From contig JAUSNO010000027.1 in NCBI GenBank assembly GCA_030645915.1, positions 1 through 64,000 of the forward strand: a stretch of 64,000 nucleotides of DNA, written 5' to 3'. Each line of letters starts with the position of its first letter. Position 1 is the stretch's first letter. The position numbers and the translations under genes were made by a program. Positions 19,879 to 29,425 of this stretch are shown here, piece by piece. Below the pieces are notes generated by a model. The model ran no database searches. It had not been told where the DNA came from and saw nothing but the letters and a program-made list of their open reading frames with translations. The DNA comes from Undibacterium sp. (lineage in GTDB: Bacteria; Pseudomonadota; Gammaproteobacteria; Burkholderiales; Burkholderiaceae_D).

Positions 19879-21069
19879 ATGGAGTTCGATATGGTCGATA
19901 ACGCTACACAAGGCACCGTAATCAAGGTTGTTGGCGTCGGTGGCGCAGGTGGTAATGCGGTTCAGCATATGATTAACAAAGGTGTTTCTGGCGTTGAGTT
20001 CATCTGCGCCAATACAGATGCACAAGCATTGACGCAATCTAAAGCGCATAACGTGATTCAGATCGGCGAAACTGGTTTGGGCGCGGGCATGAAACCTGAA
20101 GTTGGTCGTCAGCTGGCCGAAGACTCACGCGCACGTATTGAAGATGCATTACGTGGTGCGCATATGGTATTTATTGCTGCCGGTATGGGCGGCGGTACTG
20201 GTACTGGTGCAGCACCGGTAGTTGCGCAAATTGCCAAAGAGTTGGGCGCATTAACCGTCGCGGTGGTCTCCAAGCCATTTTCTTACGAAGGTCAGAAGTG
20301 CATGGATATTGCCGACGAAGGTTTGGAGGCGCTCTCTAAACATGTCGATTCATTGATTATCATTCTGAATGAAAAATTAGAAGAGATTTATGAAGATGAC
20401 AGCATGATCGAGTGGTTGCAACATGCAGATGACGTGCTCAACAATGCCGTTGCCGGCATAGCCGAAATCATTAATGTTCCCGGGCATATCAACGTCGATT
20501 TTAATGACGTGAAAACCATTATGGGTGAACAGGGCAAGGCGATGATGGGAACGGCCACAGCTTCTGGCATTGATCGCGCACGTATTGCTGCTGAGCAGGC
20601 TGTTGCTTCTCCTCTTCTTGACGGGATCGATTTGTCTGGCGCACGCGGTGTATTGGTCAATGTTACTGCCAGTCGCGGTCTCAAAGGTAAGGAAATCAAA
20701 GAGGTCATGGCTGCAGTACGTGCCTTCGCAGCGCCTGATGCTTCGATAGCGCAAGGTATTGCTTACGACGATACCATGGGTGATGATATTCGCGTTACCG
20801 TTGTCGCCACGGGTCTGGGTCGCGGCAAGAAAAATATTCAGCTGGTGCAAACGCCGATGCTGCGTACCGGTACGCATAATGAACCAATGATGGCATCAGC
20901 AGTGATGACGCCATCTGCATCGGGTATGGGATCAGCGGCAGGTTTTGACGGTCTGAGCAAGCCTGCTGTATGGCGCCGCGAGTCAGCATCGGATCAGGTA
21001 CGCGCTTTGGAGAAAAACGGAATGGAAACCTATGATATTCCAGCCTTCTTGCGCAAACAGGCTGACTAG
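19879..21069 (+). CDS. ftsZ: Cell division GTPase FtsZ
   Basis: Tubulin-like GTPase that forms the division ring. The second of two adjacent ATGs (19876, 19879) is preferred: GGAGG at 19867-19871 is 7 nt away, and MEFDMVDN matches the usual betaproteobacterial start. This gives 396 residues. VVGVGGAGGNAV and the GTP signature GGGTGTGAAPV are intact, as is the T7-loop region NVDFNDVKTIM. A variable linker leads to the conserved C-terminal peptide YDIPAFLRKQ, which binds FtsA and other partners. A terminator follows. Confidence 0.98.
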   Translation: MEFDMVDNATQGTVIKVVGVGGAGGNAVQHMINKGVSGVEFICANTDAQALTQSKAHNVIQIGETGLGAGMKPEVGRQLAEDSRARIEDALRGAHMVFIAAGMGGGTGTGAAPVVAQIAKELGALTVAVVSKPFSYEGQKCMDIADEGLEALSKHVDSLIIILNEKLEEIYEDDSMIEWLQHADDVLNNAVAGIAEIINVPGHINVDFNDVKTIMGEQGKAMMGTATASGIDRARIAAEQAVASPLLDGIDLSGARGVLVNVTASRGLKGKEIKEVMAAVRAFAAPDASIAQGIAYDDTMGDDIRVTVVATGLGRGKKNIQLVQTPMLRTGTHNEPMMASAVMTPSASGMGSAAGFDGLSKPAVWRRESASDQVRALEKNGMETYDIPAFLRKQAD

Positions 21070-21125
21070 GGTTTTGCATGGGTTAAGCTTGTCGTATGTG
21101 ATGCGATGATCCAGATTTAATGATG

Positions 21126-21160
21126 AACGCCAGCCTCTCCAGATGCTGGCGTTTTGCTTT
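21126..21160 (+). terminator. Terminator after ftsZ
   Basis: AACGCCAGC (21126-21134) pairs with GCTGGCGTT (21145-21153) around a 10-nt loop. The following TTGCTTT is T-rich. It closes the dcw cluster. Confidence 0.8.
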
Positions 21161-21262
21161 CAGCACAAAAAACGAGACTCAGGCATACTTGCGTTCAGCT
21201 CGTATCTGGGGGCATGTAGTTCGCCAGAGCGGAATGATTAATATTTTTTTATGGAGCCATGA

Positions 21263-21769
21263 ATGACAATCAAGATCGGTGATAAATTGCCGGAAGGCAC
21301 TCTCGCAGAATTTATCGAAGTGGAAGCGGAAGGCTGCTCTTTGGGTCCGAATACCTTCAATGTTGCGGATTTAACTAAAGGTAAGACCATAGCAATTTTT
21401 GGTTTGCCTGGTGCTTATACGCCGACTTGCTCAGCAAAGCACGTTCCAGGTTTTGTAGCAAATGCTGCAGCATTAAAAGCCAAGGGTGTTGATGAAATTT
21501 GGTGTATCTCAGTCAATGATGCGTTTGTGATGGGCGCTTGGGGTCGCGACCAGAAATCAACTGGCATCGTAAGGATGATGGCCGATGGGAATGCGGCATT
21601 TAGTAAGGCGCTTGGCCTGGACGCTGATTTCAGTAAATTTGGAATGGGTACGCGTTCACAGCGGTATTCCATGGTCGTGGTGGATGGCACGGTGACTCAA
21701 TTGAATGTTGAGCAGGGTGGCAATTTTGAAGTGTCGAACGCCGAGACTATGTTGGGTCAACTTGCATAA
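21263..21769 (+). CDS. Peroxiredoxin (Prx5/AhpE-like redoxin)
   Basis: Thiol peroxidase that reduces hydrogen or organic peroxides. It has 168 residues with a thioredoxin fold. The peroxidatic cysteine is in the PGAYTPTCS motif (Cys56), as in Prx5-family enzymes, and GTRSQRYSMVV carries the conserved arginine. The reductant is not known; no glutaredoxin domain is fused. The start has GGAG at 21253-21256. It is a single gene between two terminators; a peroxiredoxin between ftsZ and lpxC is common in this group. Confidence 0.93.
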   Translation: MTIKIGDKLPEGTLAEFIEVEAEGCSLGPNTFNVADLTKGKTIAIFGLPGAYTPTCSAKHVPGFVANAAALKAKGVDEIWCISVNDAFVMGAWGRDQKSTGIVRMMADGNAAFSKALGLDADFSKFGMGTRSQRYSMVVVDGTVTQLNVEQGGNFEVSNAETMLGQLA

Positions 21770-21785
21770 GCTCTGAATGAGATTA

Positions 21786-21825
21786 AAAAAACGGTGCGTG
21801 CAAATGATTGCGCGCACCGTTTTTT
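21786..21825 (+). terminator. Terminator after peroxiredoxin gene
   Basis: An 11-bp stem, 21791-21801 (ACGGTGCGTGC) with 21810-21820 (GCGCGCACCGT), one G-T wobble and an 8-nt loop. It is flanked by an A-run and a T-run, so it may act in both directions. Confidence 0.9.
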
Positions 21826-21972
21826 ATGATGGAAGTGAGTATTGAATTATCTACGCATCGACACCGGATTCAAGCATTCGTTGCATGTTGGGAGAAATTG
21901 AATTGTTTCATTGGTCACTTAATTTATCTCTGCAAATAACATCCATAAAAGATCAACGTATTTGCGAGCAGA

Positions 21973-21984
21973 TATAATAGCGCG
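21973..21984 (+). promoter_or_regulatory. lpxC -10 element abutting the start codon
   Basis: TATAAT at 21973-21978 ends 6 nt before the lpxC ATG (21985). There is no SD before the ATG. If this -10 is used, transcription would begin at or within a base or two of the ATG, giving a leaderless mRNA. No good -35 is seen. Confidence 0.4.
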
Positions 21985-22920
21985 ATGCTAAAACAAAGAA
22001 CCATCAAACAACAGGTAAAAACGGTCGGCGTTGGCGTGCATTCTGGCACCAAGGTTGATTTGATTTTACGCCCGGCAGCTATTGATACTGGAATCATTTT
22101 TACGCGTATTGATCTTCATCCTCCAGTTGTTTTTCCTGCTCAGGCGATGAATGTCGGCGATACACGCATGGCTTCAACATTAATTAATCAAGGGGCAAAA
22201 GTATCGACAGTGGAGCATTTACTGTCAGCGTGTGCCGGTCTTGGTATTGATAACTTGTACATTGATGTGAGTGCCGAAGAAATTCCGATTATGGATGGGT
22301 CGGCTTCTTCTTTCGTCTATTTATTGCAGCAAGCCGGAATGCAAGAACAGCCGGCGGCAAAAAAATTCATCAAGGTCCTTAAGCCTGTCGAGATACGTGA
22401 AGGAACCGGCAAAGCGGAAAAATGGGCAAAATTGGAGCCGTTCGACGGATTTAAATTGCATTTTTTCATCGAGTTTAATCACCCCGCCGTGGATGGGACT
22501 ACCCAGACCGCAGAGGTTGACTTTGCCAAAGTCTCTTATGTGAAAGATGTCGCACGAGCCCGTACATTCGGGTTTATGCAGGATGTCGAAATGTTGAGAG
22601 GTATTGGTTTGGCACGTGGTGGTTCGATGGAAAATGCCATCGTCATGGATGAATATCGCATTCTCAATGCCGACGGCTTGCGTTTTGATGACGAGTTTGT
22701 GCGACACAAAATACTTGATGCGATCGGTGATTTATATCTGGTCGGGCATCCTTTGCTTGCCAGTTACACCGCTCATAAATCTGGACACGGTTTGAATAAT
22801 CAGTTATTGCGTGCATTGCTGGCTCAACCTGATGCTTATGAAATTGTGACATTCGATGAGGTCGCATTTGCGCCCGCTTCCTACGCCCAGCAAGAACAAA
22901 GAGAGTGGGTACTTTCTTAA
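21985..22920 (+). CDS. lpxC: UDP-3-O-acyl-GlcNAc deacetylase LpxC
   Basis: Zinc enzyme for the committed step of lipid A synthesis. It has 311 residues. The zinc ligands His78 (in STVEHLLSA), His241 and Asp245 (in [11 protein letters not shown]) and the catalytic His268 (in KSGHGLNN) are all present. The N-terminal [18 protein letters not shown] is the classic start. No Shine-Dalgarno sequence is visible. The gene converges on the DciA-like gene. Confidence 0.97.
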   Translation: MLKQRTIKQQVKTVGVGVHSGTKVDLILRPAAIDTGIIFTRIDLHPPVVFPAQAMNVGDTRMASTLINQGAKVSTVEHLLSACAGLGIDNLYIDVSAEEIPIMDGSASSFVYLLQQAGMQEQPAAKKFIKVLKPVEIREGTGKAEKWAKLEPFDGFKLHFFIEFNHPAVDGTTQTAEVDFAKVSYVKDVARARTFGFMQDVEMLRGIGLARGGSMENAIVMDEYRILNADGLRFDDEFVRHKILDAIGDLYLVGHPLLASYTAHKSGHGLNNQLLRALLAQPDAYEIVTFDEVAFAPASYAQQEQREWVLS

Positions 22921-22962
22921 TGCCTTAGATATCAGCGCCGCGCATGTGATCTGCTCTCGGCA

Positions 22963-23472
22963 TTATTCGTTGTTGTGTTGATGACGGCGCATGACTAAGC
23001 GATGCAGTGCCGCTTTTAATGCATCGTTTTGTGGCGTATCTTCTAGCGCATTTTCTAACGCGTCAAAAGCACGCACGGCAGTATCAGATAAAACTAGTTG
23101 CTTTATCGGCAATGGTTTTTCTATAGTCTTCTTGACTTGTACTTTGATCCGTATTGCGTTAATCTGCCATCCCCGAAGTTGTAATTGAGATTGCAATTTC
23201 GGCAATTGCTGTTTTAGCTTGCTTGCTAGCGCAGCGTTTGGGGTAGATAGCGTCAATTGCTCTTCTGCTAGTTGTAGTATCTCGCAGCCATCAAATATCG
23301 CGGGCAAGATTGTTCTGCATTCTTTTTGAAGTGATGCATTGCGTCTAATCGTGGGAAGTAACGGTGATATCTTGTCGTTACTCGTTAAAAAAGTAGCGAT
23401 ACCACTTGCTTCAAAGAGCTTTTTACCGCGCTTGATATTGATTCGATAGGGATGACGTGATGATGTTTCCAT
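22963..23472 (-). CDS. DUF721/DciA-like protein
   Basis: About 169 residues from the ATG at 23472; a GTG three codons upstream is also open. The family (DUF721, DciA) is a predicted loader or operator of the replicative helicase DnaB in bacteria lacking DnaC/DnaI. The N-terminal KH-like part carries ILQLAEEQLTLSTPNAALASKLKQQLPKLQSQL, typical of the family. The C-terminal part is helical and basic. Assignment is from pattern and from its place next to lpxC and secA. It is divergent from the M23 peptidase. Confidence 0.8.
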   Translation of the reverse strand: METSSRHPYRINIKRGKKLFEASGIATFLTSNDKISPLLPTIRRNASLQKECRTILPAIFDGCEILQLAEEQLTLSTPNAALASKLKQQLPKLQSQLQLRGWQINAIRIKVQVKKTIEKPLPIKQLVLSDTAVRAFDALENALEDTPQNDALKAALHRLVMRRHQHNNE

Positions 23473-23524
23473 GTTCGGCACATTACCACATCTATTTCTC
23501 GGTTAATCATGGGGAAATGAACTA

Positions 23525-24490
23525 ATGCAAATTATTGTCATGCATTCGCGATTTACGCAGGCCAAGTCGATTACGCTGACTTCCAGACACATCATCTTTT
23601 CGCTCCTGGTGTTTCTGATGGTGACCATGTTTTGCTCCGTCATGATGATGGTGATGACTTTGCGTCTTGCGAGTAGTGATATTCCTTTTTTAAAAGATCT
23701 TGTGCCCTCGAACGTTGCCGGAGCGCTGCCTAATGACCCGAATGCCAAAGATCGATACGTAAAAGAAAACCTGACGGTCATGGCGATCAAGTTGGGTGAA
23801 ATGCAAGCACAATTGATCCGACTGGATGCTTTGGGCGAACGTGTCCAGGGTTTGGCAGGTGTAAAACCGGAGGAGTTTAATTTTAAGGAATCTCCAGGTC
23901 GCGGCGGCATAGAAAATTCCGGGCGGATAGCGCCGAAAGAATTAACGATGTCCGAGTTTCAAATAGCATTGGACGCGATATCTAGGGATGTTGAGCAGCG
24001 TTCTGATTTTTTGAATGTAGTTGAAACTAAATTGATTGGTTTTAAGGTTCAATCGCGGTTGTTGCCCACAATTCAACCAGTGAATGTTAGCTATAATGCT
24101 TCTAGCTTCGGTTGGCGTTTAGATCCTTTTTCTGGGCGAAGCGCCTTTCATGAAGGCATTGATTTTCCTGGCCCTTCAGGGACGCCTATTGTCGCCTCTG
24201 CCGGTGGTGTCATCGTGGCTGCGGAATACCATCCACAATTTGGCAATATGCTGGAGATTGATCATGGCGGAGAAATAATGACGCGTTATGCCCATACTTC
24301 GAAGATTTACGTCAAAGTGGGAGATATCGTCAAGCGTGGGCAGCACGTAGCGGATATCGGGTCAACAGGGCGCTCGACCGGCGCGCATTTGCATTTTGAG
24401 GTGAGAGTGAAAGACGTCCCTCAAAATCCCCTTAAATTTTTGAGTGCAGGAGCCAATCAGACTAATTTGGCGACCCTGAATCAAAAATGA
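23525..24490 (+). CDS. M23 (LytM-type) metallopeptidase, membrane-anchored
   Basis: 321 residues. One membrane helix near residues 22-46, a periplasmic linker with coiled-coil tendency, and a C-terminal M23 domain (about 195-305). The zinc and catalytic motifs are intact: HEGIDF, GNMLEIDHGGEIMTRYAH and HLHFEVR. Intact motifs suggest a real peptidoglycan endopeptidase rather than a degenerate LytM activator. The gene sits between the divergent DciA-like gene and secA, a position commonly seen in betaproteobacteria. A GGGGA-type SD precedes the ATG. Confidence 0.9.
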   Translation: MQIIVMHSRFTQAKSITLTSRHIIFSLLVFLMVTMFCSVMMMVMTLRLASSDIPFLKDLVPSNVAGALPNDPNAKDRYVKENLTVMAIKLGEMQAQLIRLDALGERVQGLAGVKPEEFNFKESPGRGGIENSGRIAPKELTMSEFQIALDAISRDVEQRSDFLNVVETKLIGFKVQSRLLPTIQPVNVSYNASSFGWRLDPFSGRSAFHEGIDFPGPSGTPIVASAGGVIVAAEYHPQFGNMLEIDHGGEIMTRYAHTSKIYVKVGDIVKRGQHVADIGSTGRSTGAHLHFEVRVKDVPQNPLKFLSAGANQTNLATLNQK

Positions 24491-24602
24491 GCTTGATTTT
24501 GCTGGCTTTGCCTCCAATTTTAAAGTGATTTAGCAAGTCCTTGAGTAGCATTTGCCAGTTTAGATGGCTATGCATGGTAAAATCGAAAGTTAGCCTATGT
24601 TG

Positions 24603-24634
24603 CTGTCAAGTTAATTTTGTTGGCAGTTTTTTTT
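24603..24634 (+). terminator. Terminator-like hairpin directly before secA
   Basis: CTGTCAA (24603-24609) pairs with TTGGCAG (24620-24626; one G-U), followed by eight Ts. It ends 25 nt before the secA ATG. It may simply end the M23 transcript, or act as an attenuator if transcription for secA begins upstream, for example at the TAAAAT of 24578-24583. Confidence 0.7.
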
Positions 24635-24659
24635 AAGAATCCCATTACTCATTCATAGC

Positions 24660-27425
24660 ATGTCATTCCTGACCAAGATATTCGGCAGCCGTAATCAGCG
24701 GCTCTTGAAGCAATACCAAAAAACGGTGCGCGACATCAACGCGCTGGAACCCAAGCTGGAAGCCTTGTCGGATGAGCAATTGCAAGCGAAGACTCCCGAA
24801 TTCAAAGCACGCCTGGCAAAAGGAGAATCCTTAGATGCGATTTTGCCTGAAGCTTTTGCGGTTTGCCGCGAGGCAAGCAAGCGCGTCTTGAAGATGCGTC
24901 ATTTTGACGTCCAAATGATAGGCGGGATGGTGCTGCATTACGGCAAGATTGCTGAAATGGGCACCGGTGAGGGCAAAACGCTGATGGCAACCCTGCCGAT
25001 TTATTTGAATGCACTTTCAGGCAACGGTGTGCATGTCATTACCGTTAATGATTACCTGGCACAACGCGATGCGGAGTGGATGGGGCAGCTTTATGGCTGG
25101 CTGGGGCTGGCAACGGGTGTCAATCTTTCGCAGCTGGAGCATGATGCGAAACAGACTGCCTATGCTTCCGACATTACCTATGGCACCAATAATGAATTCG
25201 GCTTCGATTATCTGCGTGACAATATGGTCTATGAAGCAAAAGATCGCGTGCAACGCAGCCTTAATTTTGCCGTTGTCGATGAAGTCGATTCTATTCTGAT
25301 CGATGAGGCCCGTACCCCTTTGATTATCTCCGGGCAGGCTGAAAATCATACTGAACTGTACTACAAGATCAATGAAGTTCCAAAACTGCTGACCTTGCAA
25401 ATTGGTGAGGAAACACCGGATGGCAAAGGCCAGATAGAAGTGCCGGGCGATTACACCAAGGATGAAAAAGCGCATCAGGTGTTGCTGACCGAAGCGGGTC
25501 ATGACAATGCCGAACGTATTCTCACTCAGATGGGTTTGCTGCCTGAAGGTGCGTCTTTATATGACGCCGCGAATATCTCTTTGATCCATCACCTGTATGC
25601 GGCTTTACGTGCGCACGCCTTGTACTTCAAAGATCAGCACTATGTGGTATTGAACGACGAGATCGTGATTGTCGATGAGTTCACCGGTCGTATGATGACC
25701 GGGCGTCGCTGGTCGGACGGCCTGCATCAGGCTGTAGAGGCAAAAGAAGGCGTGAAGATTCAAAATGAGAATCAAACCTTAGCTTCTATCACCTTTCAGA
25801 ACTACTTCCGCATGTACACCCGTTTGTCGGGCATGACTGGTACCGCAGATACAGAAGCTTACGAATTCCAGGAAATTTATGGCCTGGAAACAGTCGTCAT
25901 TCCGCCCAACCGTTTATCGCAGCGTAAGGATAAGCAGGATCAGGTCTACAAATCCGCTGAAGAAAAATACGGCGCGATGCTCAAGGATATTCAGGATTGT
26001 TACGAGCGCGGTCAGCCGGTGCTGGTGGGTACGACCTCAATTGAAAATTCTGAAATGTTGTCTGGCATCCTGACAAAAGCCAAGCTGCCGCACAATGTAT
26101 TGAATGCAAAGCAGCATGCGCGCGAGGCGGAAATCATTGCGCAAGCAGGGCGACCTAAAGGCATCACCATCGCCACCAATATGGCTGGCCGTGGAACCGA
26201 TATCGTGCTTGGCGGGAATGTCGCCAAACAAGTGCAATTGATCGAAGCTGACGATAAATTGACGGAAAGCGACAAGCAGCAACAATCGCAAAAACTCCGT
26301 GATGAATGGCAATCGCTGCACGAGCACGTGGTTGCTGCTGGCGGCTTGCATATCGTTGGTACTGAGCGCCATGAATCGCGTCGTGTTGATAACCAATTGC
26401 GTGGTCGATCTGGTCGTCAGGGTGATCCAGGATCGTCGCGTTTCTATTTGTCGCTGGATGACGCCTTGCTGCGTATTTTTGCAGGTGACCGTGTACGCGC
26501 CATCATGGACAGGCTCAAGATGCCTGAGGGCGAGCCGATCGAAGCCGGCATCGTCAGCCGTTCGATAGAATCGGCTCAACGCAAGGTGGAAGCGCGTAAC
26601 TTCGACATTCGCAAGCAATTGCTTGAATACGATGACGTAGCCAATGATCAGCGCAAGGTTATTTATCAGCAGCGTAACGAGTTGCTGGAAGCGCAGGACA
26701 TGACCGAGCTGATGACATCCTTGCGTGCAGGCATGTTCCAGGATGTGGTCAGAACTTATGTTCCAGCCGAGTCGGTTGAAGAGCAATGGGATATTCCAGG
26801 ACTGGAAGCGACTCTGGCCAATGAATGGGCACTTGATTTGCCAATTGCCAAAATGCTGGAGGCAGAGCCCAACCTGACAGACGAAGACATTCTTGAACGC
26901 GTGCAAAAAGCGGTGGATGAAGTATATGCAGCGAAGGTGGCGGTGGTCGGTCAGGAGTCCTTCGCTGGATTCGAGCGTAGCATCATGCTGCAAAGCATAG
27001 ACTCTCATTGGCGTGAACATCTGGCAGCGTTGGATCATCTGCGCCAAGGTATTCATTTGCGTGGTTATGCGCAAAAAAATCCTAAACAGGAATACAAGCG
27101 CGAGGCGTTTGAGTTGTTTAGCCAGATGCTCGATTTTATCAAGAACGAAGTGGTCAAGACGGTGGTTACGGTACGCATTCAGTCAAGAGAAGAAATCGAG
27201 GCGGCGGAGCAGCAGATGGCGCAATCGCAGATTGAAAACGTGCATTACCAGCACGCGGATTTTGATGCGAATGCCTCACCGGAAGAAATGCTGGCACCGA
27301 CCGCTAACCCGGAGCAAAACGAACAGCCAGCCCAGGTTGATCCGCGCTTTAAAATTGGACGTAACGACCTTTGTCCATGTGGTAGCGGTAAAAAGTACAA
27401 GCAGTGTCATGGAAAATTAGCCTGA
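24660..27425 (+). CDS. secA: Preprotein translocase ATPase SecA
   Basis: Motor ATPase that drives unfolded proteins through SecYEG. It has 921 residues. Walker A is in [12 protein letters not shown] (near residue 100), and [21 protein letters not shown] carries the DEAD-like box. [27 protein letters not shown] and the C-terminal zinc-binding [14 protein letters not shown] are also present, so the SecB-binding tail is complete. No clear SD precedes the ATG. A terminator-like hairpin lies immediately upstream, and no secM-like gene is present. Confidence 0.98.
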   Translation: MSFLTKIFGSRNQRLLKQYQKTVRDINALEPKLEALSDEQLQAKTPEFKARLAKGESLDAILPEAFAVCREASKRVLKMRHFDVQMIGGMVLHYGKIAEMGTGEGKTLMATLPIYLNALSGNGVHVITVNDYLAQRDAEWMGQLYGWLGLATGVNLSQLEHDAKQTAYASDITYGTNNEFGFDYLRDNMVYEAKDRVQRSLNFAVVDEVDSILIDEARTPLIISGQAENHTELYYKINEVPKLLTLQIGEETPDGKGQIEVPGDYTKDEKAHQVLLTEAGHDNAERILTQMGLLPEGASLYDAANISLIHHLYAALRAHALYFKDQHYVVLNDEIVIVDEFTGRMMTGRRWSDGLHQAVEAKEGVKIQNENQTLASITFQNYFRMYTRLSGMTGTADTEAYEFQEIYGLETVVIPPNRLSQRKDKQDQVYKSAEEKYGAMLKDIQDCYERGQPVLVGTTSIENSEMLSGILTKAKLPHNVLNAKQHAREAEIIAQAGRPKGITIATNMAGRGTDIVLGGNVAKQVQLIEADDKLTESDKQQQSQKLRDEWQSLHEHVVAAGGLHIVGTERHESRRVDNQLRGRSGRQGDPGSSRFYLSLDDALLRIFAGDRVRAIMDRLKMPEGEPIEAGIVSRSIESAQRKVEARNFDIRKQLLEYDDVANDQRKVIYQQRNELLEAQDMTELMTSLRAGMFQDVVRTYVPAESVEEQWDIPGLEATLANEWALDLPIAKMLEAEPNLTDEDILERVQKAVDEVYAAKVAVVGQESFAGFERSIMLQSIDSHWREHLAALDHLRQGIHLRGYAQKNPKQEYKREAFELFSQMLDFIKNEVVKTVVTVRIQSREEIEAAEQQMAQSQIENVHYQHADFDANASPEEMLAPTANPEQNEQPAQVDPRFKIGRNDLCPCGSGKKYKQCHGKLA

Positions 27426-27456
27426 TATAGTTAGCCAGATACAGCACGCAGTATGC

Positions 27457-27487
27457 AAAAAGGACGGATTTCTCTCCGTCCTTTTTT
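27457..27487 (+). terminator. Terminator after secA
   Basis: AAAAAGGACGGA (27457-27468) pairs with TCCGTCCTTTTT, followed by a T-run to 27487. Confidence 0.9.
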
Positions 27488-27543
27488 ACGTCTGTGATTG
27501 TTGAAACGGTGCTTTTTGAATCCGTCAGTGTGACGTGGGTTTA

Positions 27544-27626
27544 ATATACTCCCCAATATTTATGCAAATAATTGCCCAATGCGCAAGTATCATGTGCGTC
27601 ATGCAAAAATACTTGGGTGAGTATAT
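27544..27626. repeat. Long imperfect inverted repeat between secA and marR
   Basis: The arms are 27544-27561 (starts ATATACTCCCC) and 27607-27626 (ends GGGTGAGTATAT). They match over 18 positions if two single-base gaps are allowed, and flank about 45 nt. The inner part has two ATGCAAA-type words (27563, 27601) and a CGCA/TGCG pair. It has no coding potential. It could be a small repetitive element, a hairpin RNA or part of a transcript 3' end. Confidence 0.5.
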
Positions 27627-27666
27627 GTATTATGGGAAGGTTGGCGAGCTGTTGCGCGTTGCGTAT

Positions 27667-28113
27667 TTAGATATTTTTATTTAAGCAGTTTTTCAGTTTG
27701 AGCAGCTCTCGCTCGAGCGCCACAAAATCCTGTTCCTGATATTCGCCAAAAGTTTGCCTGCCTTGCTGTACTACCTGCGGAAAAATATCTGCAAAAGTGC
27801 GCTCTCCGGCTGAGGTGAGTTTGACAAAGAGTTGACGTCGGTCGTTATCGCCACGCGTGCGTTCTACCAAGCCCTTTTTATCTAAGCGATCTAGTATGCC
27901 AGTCAGCGTGCCTTTGGTGATGAGGGTTTTTTCACCCAGCTCTTTGCACGTCATGCCAACCGTGTTTCCCAGCGTGGCGATGATGTCAAATTGTGAGTCG
28001 GTGAAACCTAGCGAGCGCACCCTTGCGGATGACTTCTTTTCGAATAACTGCATGCACTCGGCCAAGAGACGTATGCTGCGTAGATAACGTTTGTCCATGG
28101 TGCCAATTGTCAT
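27667..28113 (-). CDS. MarR-family transcriptional regulator
   Basis: 148 residues from the ATG at 28113. An ATG at 28098 (MDKRYLRS) and a TTG at 28134 are alternatives; none has a clear SD. The winged helix shows CKELGEKTLITKGTLTGILDRLDKKGLVERTRGDNDRRQLFVKLTSAGE, the typical recognition helix and wing of MarR proteins. It is the last gene of the b561-yceI-yceI-marR operon, so it probably autoregulates the operon. A candidate palindromic operator lies upstream of the first gene. The ligand is unknown. No cysteine is obviously placed for an OhrR-type sensor. Confidence 0.88.
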   Translation of the reverse strand: MTIGTMDKRYLRSIRLLAECMQLFEKKSSARVRSLGFTDSQFDIIATLGNTVGMTCKELGEKTLITKGTLTGILDRLDKKGLVERTRGDNDRRQLFVKLTSAGERTFADIFPQVVQQGRQTFGEYQEQDFVALERELLKLKNCLNKNI

Positions 28114-28122
28114 TGAGAGATA

Positions 28123-28149
28123 CGTGGCTGACAAGTGTAGTCAGCCACG
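28123..28149 (-). promoter_or_regulatory. Perfect 10-bp hairpin in front of marR
   Basis: CGTGGCTGAC (28123-28132) and GTCAGCCACG (28140-28149) are perfect inverted repeats with a 7-nt loop. In the minus-strand mRNA the stem ends about 9 nt before the ATG at 28113, and no T-run follows. It may limit translation or mark a processing point between the yceI gene and marR. Confidence 0.6.
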
Positions 28150-28163
28150 GCTGGAACAAGTAA

Positions 28164-28745
28164 TTAATCCGCTTTGATGGCTTCAACTTGGATCGCCAGT
28201 TTCACGTCCGGTGCGAAACCGTAAGCGATGCCGTAGCTCAGGCCAAAATCAGTACGCTTGAAGTCTGCAGTAGCGTCCGCGCCACACACTTCCTTTTTCA
28301 GCATGGGGTGCATGATGCATTTGAATTTATTGATGCTCAGAGTGACCGGTTTGGTTACACCCAACAAGGTTAATTCACCTTGTACTGAGACTGGCTTGTC
28401 GCCATCAAATTTCATTGCACTTGCCTTGTAAGTGGCGGTCGGAAACTGCGCCACATTGAACATGTCTTTTGACTTGGCATGCTCATTCATTTTTTCATGA
28501 CCGAAATCGAGCGAGTTTGCATCGATAGTGATCTCCATCGAGCCAGTTTTGGCAGCGCGATCCAGTACGATCTTGCCGCTGGTTTTGGTGAACTTGCCAC
28601 GCCATACCGAGATGCCCATATGATCAGCTTCAAAACTAGGATAGGTGTGACCTGGTTCGATATTGTAGGTTTGCGCGAAGCTCGGTGCTGCGGCGATGAC
28701 AAGTGTGGCGGCAATGGTGCTGCTGAAAATTTGGTTTAATTTCAT
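28164..28745 (-). CDS. YceI-family periplasmic protein (copy 2)
   Basis: 193 residues with a signal peptide ([24 protein letters not shown], cleaved after about residue 24). YceI proteins are lipocalin-like beta-barrels that bind isoprenoid-type lipids. They are often found with cytochrome b561, are base- or stress-induced, and have no proven reaction. [18 protein letters not shown], the central [12 protein letters not shown] and [12 protein letters not shown] are family signatures. There are two cysteines in the C-terminal half ([12 protein letters not shown]). It lies in an operon with a second YceI, b561 and MarR. Confidence 0.92.
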   Translation of the reverse strand: MKLNQIFSSTIAATLVIAAAPSFAQTYNIEPGHTYPSFEADHMGISVWRGKFTKTSGKIVLDRAAKTGSMEITIDANSLDFGHEKMNEHAKSKDMFNVAQFPTATYKASAMKFDGDKPVSVQGELTLLGVTKPVTLSINKFKCIMHPMLKKEVCGADATADFKRTDFGLSYGIAYGFAPDVKLAIQVEAIKAD

Positions 28746-28829
28746 GGTGATACTCCGTAGTGGTTGAATAAATAATAATGGAACTTGATTGCGAGTTTAT
28801 TGCGAACTGATTGCGAAATTACTGCTAAC

Positions 28830-29405
28830 TTATTGCGTGGTGATAACATGAAACTTAATGATGACTTCATCGGCAACCATGCCTGTGTCTTTCCATTCTC
28901 CTTCGCCGATATTGAAGGCCAGACGTTTGATGGGCAGGCTGCCCTCGAAGAGCTGATTATTGCCTTCCTTTTTAACGCTTAACGGAAAGCTGATCAGACT
29001 GGTTTTACCTTTGATGGTCAGGTTGCCTGTGACATCCAATTTGCCACTTGCGCCGGCCTTCATGCTAGTCGAGGTGAAGGTGGCTTTAGGAAATTGCGCG
29101 GCATTAAACCATTCTTTCTTTAACACTTCCTTGTTGTACTCCGGGTCGCCCAGATCAAAACTGCTGACATCGATATCGACGGAAGCTTTCGATGCTTCCG
29201 GTTTTGCGCTGTTGTAGTCAATGGCCGCAGTGAATTTCTTGAACTTCGCATCGACTGGCACATTCATTTGTTTGAACACGATACCGACGGAACTCTTGGC
29301 GGTATCGAGTTTGGCAATGGCGGCCAGCGCAGGAACTGCAATGGCCAGCGTGACGATGGCGACAATGGTTTTTGTATTTGCCGGCAGGCGTAAAAATTGT
29401 GTCAT
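28830..29405 (-). CDS. YceI-family periplasmic protein (copy 1)
   Basis: 191 residues with a signal peptide ending near ALA-A (about residue 28). The mature part has the YceI barrel signatures KSSVGIVFKQMNVPVDAKFKKF, EWFNAAQFPKATFTSTSM and LTIKGKTSLISFPL. It differs clearly from the downstream YceI, so this is an old divergence and not a recent duplication. A GAGGA SD precedes the ATG. A partner role with the adjacent b561 in quinone or lipid redox handling is inferred from the pairing, which recurs in proteobacteria. Confidence 0.92.
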   Translation of the reverse strand: MTQFLRLPANTKTIVAIVTLAIAVPALAAIAKLDTAKSSVGIVFKQMNVPVDAKFKKFTAAIDYNSAKPEASKASVDIDVSSFDLGDPEYNKEVLKKEWFNAAQFPKATFTSTSMKAGASGKLDVTGNLTIKGKTSLISFPLSVKKEGNNQLFEGSLPIKRLAFNIGEGEWKDTGMVADEVIIKFHVITTQ

Positions 29406-29425
29406 GTTTTCCTCGTAATCTATAT

